A stretch of 8,402 nucleotides of DNA, from assembly GCA_023426625.1 (NCBI GenBank), contig JAFAAJ010000166.1, forward strand, positions 1 through 8,402. The letters run 5' to 3'. The translations under genes and the position numbers were made by a program. A model generated the notes under the pieces. That model searched no databases. It saw nothing but the letters and a program-made list of their open reading frames with translations, and was not told the DNA's origin. Within the stretch, counting starts at the first letter, position 1; every line of letters begins with the position of its first letter. This DNA comes from Bacteroidota bacterium (GTDB lineage Bacteria; Bacteroidota; Bacteroidia; Flavobacteriales; Weeksellaceae). This document shows positions 1 to 4,289 of the stretch, piece by piece.

Positions 1-208
1 ATATACGACCTGTGTGAAGATCAAACCCGGATCAAAAGGAAAAGAGATCATTTCCGTGGGAGATCAACATATCAGTTATTCTTCCGACTATGGAAAAACA
101 TGGAAGAAAATTTCTGATGAAAAAGGCTTTTTCGTTTGTGAATGGGTCAATAAAAATACAGTGGTTTTTGCAGGAAAAGATAAAATTTCACTGATGAAAT
201 TGAAATAA
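1..208 (+). CDS. C-terminal end of an Asp-box (BNR/Ycf48-like) beta-propeller protein, 5' partial
   Basis: The reading frame is open from the left edge (first whole codon at position 2, reading Y-T-T-C-V-K-I-K) to a TAA at 206-208, so this is the last 68 codons of a gene that begins outside the window. The GTG at position 14 is probably an internal valine, not a start. At 80-103 the frame encodes SSDYGKTW, a clean match to the Asp-box pattern S-x-D-x-G-x-T-W, which sits on turns between blades of beta-propellers in sialidases, Ycf48/HCF136-like proteins and many Bacteroidota proteins annotated as oxidoreductases or glycosyl hydrolases. The tail (TVVFAGKDKISLMKLK) looks like the last strand of a closing blade, with no T9SS sorting domain after it. 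The substrate and exact family cannot be told from this fragment. No strong terminator follows; an imperfect hairpin at 225-255 lacks a clear U-tract. Confidence 0.72.
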   Translation, partial: YTTCVKIKPGSKGKEIISVGDQHISYSSDYGKTWKKISDEKGFFVCEWVNKNTVVFAGKDKISLMKLK

Positions 209-224
209 TTAATGAACATTCGTC

Positions 225-255
225 AGTTCGGGTAATTTCAATGAAATCGGGAACT
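225..255. other. Interrupted inverted repeat upstream of hemN
   Basis: An outer pair AGTTC (225-229) / GAACT (251-255) encloses an inner pair ATTTC (235-239) / GAAAT (243-247) with the loop AAT, separated by an unpaired GGGTA/CGG internal loop. A second, overlapping palindrome, ACTTTC-A-GAAAGT, lies at 253-265 and touches the promoter-like box at 265-273. These could be a weak terminator for the upstream gene or a protein-binding site for regulation of hemN. There is no good U-run after the hairpin, so the terminator reading is weak. Assignment to a regulator is not possible from sequence alone. Confidence 0.35.
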
Positions 256-264
256 TTCAGAAAG

Positions 265-273
265 TAACTTTGC
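265..273 (+). promoter_or_regulatory. Candidate Bacteroidota -7 promoter box (TAACTTTGC), distal to hemN
   Basis: TAACTTTGC fits the Bacteroidota primary-sigma -7 consensus TAnnTTTG with the common trailing C. A transcript from here would begin around 276-279 and give hemN a leader of roughly 95 nt. No clear -33 TTG element is seen 17-23 bp upstream, so the call rests on the -7 box alone. The heptamer GTAACTT that overlaps the box (264-270) is repeated at 278-284, exactly 14 bp downstream. Confidence 0.4.
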
Positions 274-358
274 TTTTGTAACTTAAATAACAAATATTTT
301 AAAATTCATTAAAACAATACCTAATATATTTCATAGCTTATAATTCATAAGTTATAAT

Positions 359-367
359 TAATTTTGC
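359..367 (+). promoter_or_regulatory. Candidate -7 promoter box (TAATTTTGC) directly before hemN
   Basis: TAATTTTGC matches TAnnTTTG plus C and ends only 3 nt before the hemN ATG at 371. By the usual spacing for this promoter class, transcription would begin at about 369-373, giving a leaderless or almost leaderless mRNA. Just upstream, TTATAATT occurs at 338-345 and again at 352-359 (14-bp period), and CTTAT/ATAAG (337-341, 347-351) form a small inverted repeat. No clear -33 element is visible. Confidence 0.45.
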
Positions 368-370
368 ATT

Positions 371-1729
371 ATGAATTCTTTGATTGATAAATATAACATT
401 CCCGGACCGCGTTATACATCGTATCCTACTGTTCCGTATTGGGATGAAACGACTTTTTCTCCTGAAAAATGGAAGGAAAGTGTGATAAGATCTATTCACG
501 AAAGCAACTCTGAAGAAGGGATTTCCATATATATTCACTTGCCTTTTTGTGAGGCTTTATGTACTTTTTGTGCATGTCATAAACGTATTACGAAGCAACA
601 CAGTGTAGAAATACCTTATCTGGAAAGTGTTTTAAAAGAATGGAAGCTTTATCTGGAGCTTTTTGATGAAAAACCTAAACTCAAAGAGTTGCATTTGGGA
701 GGCGGAACGCCTACTTTTTTCTCTCCTGCTAACTTAAGAACATTGCTTGAAGGGATCTTTGCAACAGTAGATATTGCAGAACATCCTGAGTTTTCTTTTG
801 AAGGTCACCCGAATAACACTACCAGAGAACATCTGCAAACCCTGTATGATCTCGGATTCAGAAGAGTGAGTTTTGGAGTTCAGGATTATGATCCTAAAGT
901 TCAGAAAGCCATCAACAGAATACAATCTTTTGAAAAAGTAAAAGAAGTTACGGAGTGGGCAAGAGAGATCGGCTACAGAAGTATCAGTCATGACCTTGTT
1001 TTCGGACTTCCGCATCAACATTGGGATGCGATGGAATACACCATCCGTAAAACCCTTGAACTAAAACCAGACAGGCTTGCTTTCTATTCCTATGCCCATG
1101 TTCCTTGGGTGAAAGGTGTCGGACAAAGAGGTTTTGATGAAAATGACCTTCCAAGTGGAGAAGAGAAAAGACGGCTGTATGAAGATGGTAAGAAACTTTT
1201 GCAGGAATTAGGATATATTGAGGTAGGAATGGACCATTTCTCTTTTGAGCATGATGATCTGTATCAGTCTTTGATCCAGAAAAAGCTGCACAGAAATTTC
1301 ATGGGGTATACTTCAAGCAAAACTCAACTGATGATCGGACTCGGAATGTCTTCCATCTCAGATTCATGGTATGCTTTTGCACAGAATGTAAAAACTGTGG
1401 AAGAATACCAACAAATGGTTGAAGAAGGTAAAATTCCGGTTGTAAAAGGACATATTCTGAATGAAGAAGATTTGATCGTAAGAAGACATATCCTTAATCT
1501 GATGTGTCAGCTGGAAACAACTTTTAATATCGAGAATTCTTTTCCTGAACTGAGTAATGCCTTTGAAATGCTGAAAGAAATGGAAAAAGATGAATTGGTG
1601 AAAATTAATGATAATCAAATAAAAATTACTGAAAAGGGAAGAGCGTTCACAAGAAATGTAGCAATGGTTTTTGATCTCAGAATGATGAGAAATAAGCCTG
1701 AAACGAGAATCTTTTCAATGACAATCTGA
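371..1729 (+). CDS. hemN: Oxygen-independent coproporphyrinogen III oxidase (radical SAM)
   Basis: This cytoplasmic enzyme converts coproporphyrinogen III to protoporphyrinogen IX by decarboxylating two propionate side chains without oxygen, a late step of heme synthesis. The 452-residue product is close to E. coli HemN (457) in length and collinear with it. It has YIHLPFC with Tyr54 and His56, the [4Fe-4S] ligands Cys60, Cys64 and Cys67 (CxxxCxxC) and the extra HemN cysteine Cys69. It also has GGGTPTFF (110-117) for SAM binding, Glu144, GVQDYDPKVQKAINR (Gln171, Arg183), HDLVFGLP (Asp208) and the C-terminal HemN motifs GMDHF and LHRNFMGYTS. The latter, together with the CxC cysteine, favour true HemN over the shorter HemW-like paralogues. 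ATG 371 is chosen because the product starts at the position expected for HemN. There is no Shine-Dalgarno, and a promoter-like box ends 3 nt upstream. The gene has no clear terminator of its own, and the next gene starts 45 nt after its TGA. Whether the cell also has an oxygen-dependent HemF cannot be seen here. Confidence 0.96.
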   Translation: MNSLIDKYNIPGPRYTSYPTVPYWDETTFSPEKWKESVIRSIHESNSEEGISIYIHLPFCEALCTFCACHKRITKQHSVEIPYLESVLKEWKLYLELFDEKPKLKELHLGGGTPTFFSPANLRTLLEGIFATVDIAEHPEFSFEGHPNNTTREHLQTLYDLGFRRVSFGVQDYDPKVQKAINRIQSFEKVKEVTEWAREIGYRSISHDLVFGLPHQHWDAMEYTIRKTLELKPDRLAFYSYAHVPWVKGVGQRGFDENDLPSGEEKRRLYEDGKKLLQELGYIEVGMDHFSFEHDDLYQSLIQKKLHRNFMGYTSSKTQLMIGLGMSSISDSWYAFAQNVKTVEEYQQMVEEGKIPVVKGHILNEEDLIVRRHILNLMCQLETTFNIENSFPELSNAFEMLKEMEKDELVKINDNQIKITEKGRAFTRNVAMVFDLRMMRNKPETRIFSMTI

Positions 1730-1748
1730 TAAATCTTTAAAATTTTTT

Positions 1749-1756
1749 TAGATTTG
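1749..1756 (+). promoter_or_regulatory. Candidate -7 promoter box (TAGATTTG) before the secreted-protein gene
   Basis: TAGATTTG fits TAnnTTTG and lies 17 nt before the ATG at 1774, inside the 44-nt gap after hemN. Transcription would begin near 1760-1763, giving a leader of about 11-14 nt. No convincing -33 TTG is seen. Because hemN lacks a clear terminator, read-through from hemN is also possible, so the downstream gene may be transcribed both ways. Confidence 0.38.
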
Positions 1757-1773
1757 TCTAAAACTAACTACCC

Positions 1774-2556
1774 ATGAATAAAACTGTTAAAATTTTATTA
1801 TTTTCATTGTTGTTAAGTTTTCAACAATCGTTCTCTCAGGGATTACAGGAATCTCTAGACTGGATAAATTCTAAAAGGCTTGAAGGCTTTGACTATTTCA
1901 GCGGTTCTGTTATCGTTGATTCAGGAAACCGTTTACAGGTAACTCCTGAAAAAATAAGAATTGAAAACAGAGCCGGAGATACCTATACTTGGTTCAGTTG
2001 GCATACAATCAATGATTTGAGAATCAATGATGATGAGGCCGGGAAATATATTTTGTATATTGTTTCAAATTATATTCATGAAGGATTACCGCTGTATATT
2101 GGGATTCATTTCAAAACAAAAGATTTAAGAGACCGATTTTCAAAAGCTGTTCAGCATGTTGCCAAACTGCAGGGAGGACCGGATCTGATTTATGACAATT
2201 ACGATACCTCAAAAAGTAATGCTGTAACATGGCTGAAATCGAGAGGAATTGACGTTTTTCAAGGAGATAATAAATTGAGAATTGATGTAACGGATACTTA
2301 TATTAAAAAGTATTATCTGAAATCAACAGACTCTGAAACCATCAATTGGAAAGATGTAAAAGAGATTAAATCTGCAGTTTACGAGAAAAACAAAAAATAT
2401 AATTATATCCAGATTATTGGTCCAACGGATGACAAAGGAAATATCAAAATGATTAAATACTATGTCTTCCAGAATATTGCGAGTAAATATGTGGATGCCC
2501 TCAATTCACTGGCCATTAAAAACGGAGCTAATCTTGTAAAAGACAATTTGTTTTAA
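1774..2556 (+). CDS. Secreted protein of unknown function with two copies of one domain
   Basis: The product has 260 residues and I do not recognise its family. Residues 1-21 form a Sec signal peptide (MNKTVK, then a hydrophobic stretch rich in L/F), with likely cleavage after SFS so that the mature protein starts with Gln22. No lipobox cysteine and no T9SS tail are present, so a soluble periplasmic protein is the simplest reading. The mature part looks duplicated. SLDWINSKR (27-35) matches AVTWLKSRG (150-158), WHTINDLRI (76-84) aligns with WKDVKEIKS (192-200), and a beta-rich stretch then leads to a C-terminal helix in both halves (RFSKAVQHVAKLQGG, 121-135; KYVDALNSLAIKNGA, 238-252). Each half of about 105 residues, with strands, a Trp-containing turn and an ending helix, resembles the layout of PH-like domains, but that is inference. 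ATG 1774 is chosen because it gives an intact signal peptide. The gene lies 45 nt after hemN on the same strand and is followed by a strong terminator; a link to heme metabolism is unproven. Confidence 0.85.
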   Translation: MNKTVKILLFSLLLSFQQSFSQGLQESLDWINSKRLEGFDYFSGSVIVDSGNRLQVTPEKIRIENRAGDTYTWFSWHTINDLRINDDEAGKYILYIVSNYIHEGLPLYIGIHFKTKDLRDRFSKAVQHVAKLQGGPDLIYDNYDTSKSNAVTWLKSRGIDVFQGDNKLRIDVTDTYIKKYYLKSTDSETINWKDVKEIKSAVYEKNKKYNYIQIIGPTDDKGNIKMIKYYVFQNIASKYVDALNSLAIKNGANLVKDNLF

Positions 2557-2576
2557 AATAGATCAGGATAAAATAG

Positions 2577-2607
2577 AAAGCGATTCAATTTTGAATCGCT
2601 TTTTTAT
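2577..2607 (+). terminator. Rho-independent terminator after the secreted-protein gene
   Basis: AAAGCGATTCAA (2577-2588) pairs perfectly with TTGAATCGCTTT (2591-2602) as a 12-bp stem; in practice the central A-T pairs open to give a larger loop. The stem runs into a T-tract (2600-2605) and further T-rich bases. It lies 20 nt after the TAA at 2554-2556. Read on the minus strand the same hairpin is followed by TTTCTATTTT, so it may also stop transcription of the convergent gene ending at 2708, although less efficiently. Confidence 0.88.
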
Positions 2608-2707
2608 TGGGTTGAGCTTTAAAAAGATGCTCCGACTCCGCGCAGTAGTACATTGTAAATCATCTTACGAAGCCGGAAACATCCAGGCAGATCATGTAAC
2701 ACTACAG

Positions 2708-4072
2708 CTACTGAATGATCAGCTTTTTACTATACGATTTCAAATCCCCGGATTTTATAATAATATAATAAACTCCTGCGGGAATTGCGGAAACGTCAAT
2801 ACTGCGGTCTCCGTTAAGTTTCTGTCCTTCTAAAACTTTTCTGCCTTCCGTACTGATCAGATCAACTGAAATATTTTCACCTGCTAATCCATCAATAAAT
2901 ATCATTTCCGATGCGGGATTCGGATATATTCTTATTGAACTGAACTCCGCTTCCTGGGCAGATAAGCTGCTGTTTGTTTTTACTTTAAATATTTTCCCGT
3001 TATTCACAGCCGCAACATAAAGTTCCTTTTGGCTATCTTCTCCAAAGGTAGAAAAATTATTTCCAGAATATGCAGTTGTCCATGTTATTGAATCATCAGA
3101 ATTTAATATGCCAATCTGCATCGAACAATAATCTGCAAATAAATACTTTCCCTGCAATGCCGGATAAAGAATTCCTCTGTAAACATAACCTCCAGTAATA
3201 GAGCATTTTCCTCCGGAATGACTGTAAACGGCAACAGGAAATGTCATGGTAGTGGAACTTGCGCAACCGGATGTGTTATACCCTGCATTTCCTTCATAGC
3301 AGCGCCATCCGTAGTTGATTCCTCCCTGTGTTATAGGCATTCTGTTGATCTCTTCAAACTGTCCCTGTCCCACATCTGCAATCATAACATTTCCGGTTGT
3401 GAGATCAAATGAATATTTCCAGGCATTTCTAAGTCCGTATGACCATACCTCATCTGCACCATCTGCTCCGATAAAAGGATTCCCTGCCGGAATATTATAA
3501 GGTCCTGTAGCATTTACATCAATTCTAAGCATCTTTCCCAACAGTGAGTTTTTATTCTGTGCATTGTTGTTGGGGTCCCCACCGCTTCCGCCATCTCCGG
3601 TGACGATCCATAAGTTTCCGTCTGGAGCAAATTTAATACTTCCACCGTTATGATTACTAAAAGGTTTAGGTATGTTTAATAAGATTTTTTCTGTGCCAGG
3701 ATCTGCTACATCAGGATTTCCTGTACTTACAGAATATCGTGCAACAATGATGTTTCCGGCAGTGTTGTTGTAGTACACAAAGAAATAGCCATTGGTAGCA
3801 TATTGGGGATGGAATGCCAATCCTAAAAGTCCTCTTTCGCCTCCGTATACTATTTTAGAGCTGATGTTTAAAAAAGGAGTTGAATTGATTGTTCCGTTCG
3901 GCTGTATTATTTTGATGATCCCATCCTGCTGCACAACAAAGAGTCTGGTGTCATTAGCATGGGTAATTTCTACGGGACTCGTGAGTCCACTCGCGAATTC
4001 TTCCAAAATAATGCTTTGAGAATTAAGGATTAAGGAAGAAAAAATACTTATGGTAAAAAGTAGTTTTTTCAT
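2708..4072 (-). CDS. Secreted PQQ-dependent sugar dehydrogenase-like protein with T9SS sorting domain
   Basis: The 454-residue product resembles the glucose/sorbosone dehydrogenase family (soluble PQQ enzymes, also HHIP-like proteins), a six-bladed propeller that oxidises sugars with PQQ and calcium. Residues 1-20 are a signal peptide, with cleavage near LILNSQS. The propeller spans about 22-366: GERGLLGLAFHP (78-89), HNGGSIKFAPDGNLWIVTGD (141-160), LLGKMLRIDV (177-186), EVWSYGLRNAWKY (208-220), INYGWRCYEG (252-261) and GGYVYRG (294-300). His141 in HNGG corresponds to the catalytic base of the family and Arg215 in GLRN to the PQQ-contacting Arg; both are kept. Four cysteines (258, 270, 290, 316) may form disulfides. 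Residues 379-454 are a T9SS type A sorting domain: RIYPNPAS at 381-388, then PAGVYYIIIK and the end KKLIIQ. The protein should cross the inner membrane by Sec and the outer membrane by T9SS, ending on the surface or outside. The natural sugar is unknown. The start ATG (4070-4072) gives a complete signal peptide. The gene converges on the block ending at 2607 and diverges from secDF. Confidence 0.9.
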   Translation of the reverse strand: MKKLLFTISIFSSLILNSQSIILEEFASGLTSPVEITHANDTRLFVVQQDGIIKIIQPNGTINSTPFLNISSKIVYGGERGLLGLAFHPQYATNGYFFVYYNNTAGNIIVARYSVSTGNPDVADPGTEKILLNIPKPFSNHNGGSIKFAPDGNLWIVTGDGGSGGDPNNNAQNKNSLLGKMLRIDVNATGPYNIPAGNPFIGADGADEVWSYGLRNAWKYSFDLTTGNVMIADVGQGQFEEINRMPITQGGINYGWRCYEGNAGYNTSGCASSTTMTFPVAVYSHSGGKCSITGGYVYRGILYPALQGKYLFADYCSMQIGILNSDDSITWTTAYSGNNFSTFGEDSQKELYVAAVNNGKIFKVKTNSSLSAQEAEFSSIRIYPNPASEMIFIDGLAGENISVDLISTEGRKVLEGQKLNGDRSIDVSAIPAGVYYIIIKSGDLKSYSKKLIIQ

Positions 4073-4252
4073 AATATTTTGAAGATTAAGGTGTTGTTAA
4101 ACGAATGAAAATTTCATACCAATCAAAGTTTGAAAGAATGATAAAAATAGCCTATGAAAATTGATAAATCTGAAATGAATTAGGGATTGTCGATATATCT
4201 GAAAATAAACCATTTCTGTTGTTAAAAATTCATAAAATAGAAAGAAAATCAT

Positions 4253-4261
4253 TATATTTGC
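4253..4261 (+). promoter_or_regulatory. Candidate -7 promoter box (TATATTTGC) before secDF
   Basis: TATATTTGC fits TAnnTTTG plus C and ends 28 nt before the secDF ATG, predicting a short leader of about 20-25 nt. The only nearby TTG (4219-4221) is 31 bp upstream of the box, too far for a normal -33 element. The leader just before the start codon reads TTATAACAAA, A-rich as is usual for translation starts in Bacteroidota, without a Shine-Dalgarno. Confidence 0.5.
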
Positions 4262-4289
4262 CGACTTAATTTAACGTAGTTATAACAAA

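Noticed and set aside
209..390. FNR/CRP-type site (TTGAT-N4-ATCAA) for control of hemN by oxygen
   Set aside because: No full match is present; TTTGATTGATAAA near 376-389 has only one half-site and lies in the coding region.
734..1021. Minus-strand open frames inside hemN and inside secDF (for example 734-1021, 4773-5036, 5930-6196)
   Set aside because: They are fully antisense to clearly conserved genes, encode no recognisable motifs and have no upstream signals.
1732..1755. AAATCT...AGATTT inverted repeat after hemN as a terminator
   Set aside because: Only about 6 bp pair, the loop is AT-rich and no T-run follows; the right arm overlaps the promoter-like box at 1749-1756.
2591..2833. Open frame of 80 codons on the plus strand starting inside the terminator
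   Set aside because: It begins in the terminator stem, runs antisense into the 3' end of the sugar dehydrogenase gene, and has no promoter or start signal; it is a shadow frame.
4073..4289. Promoter for the minus-strand sugar dehydrogenase gene in the divergent gap
   Set aside because: No TAnnTTTG box could be found on the minus strand; the best candidate (TAATCTTC, close to the ATG) has two mismatches, so no feature is called.
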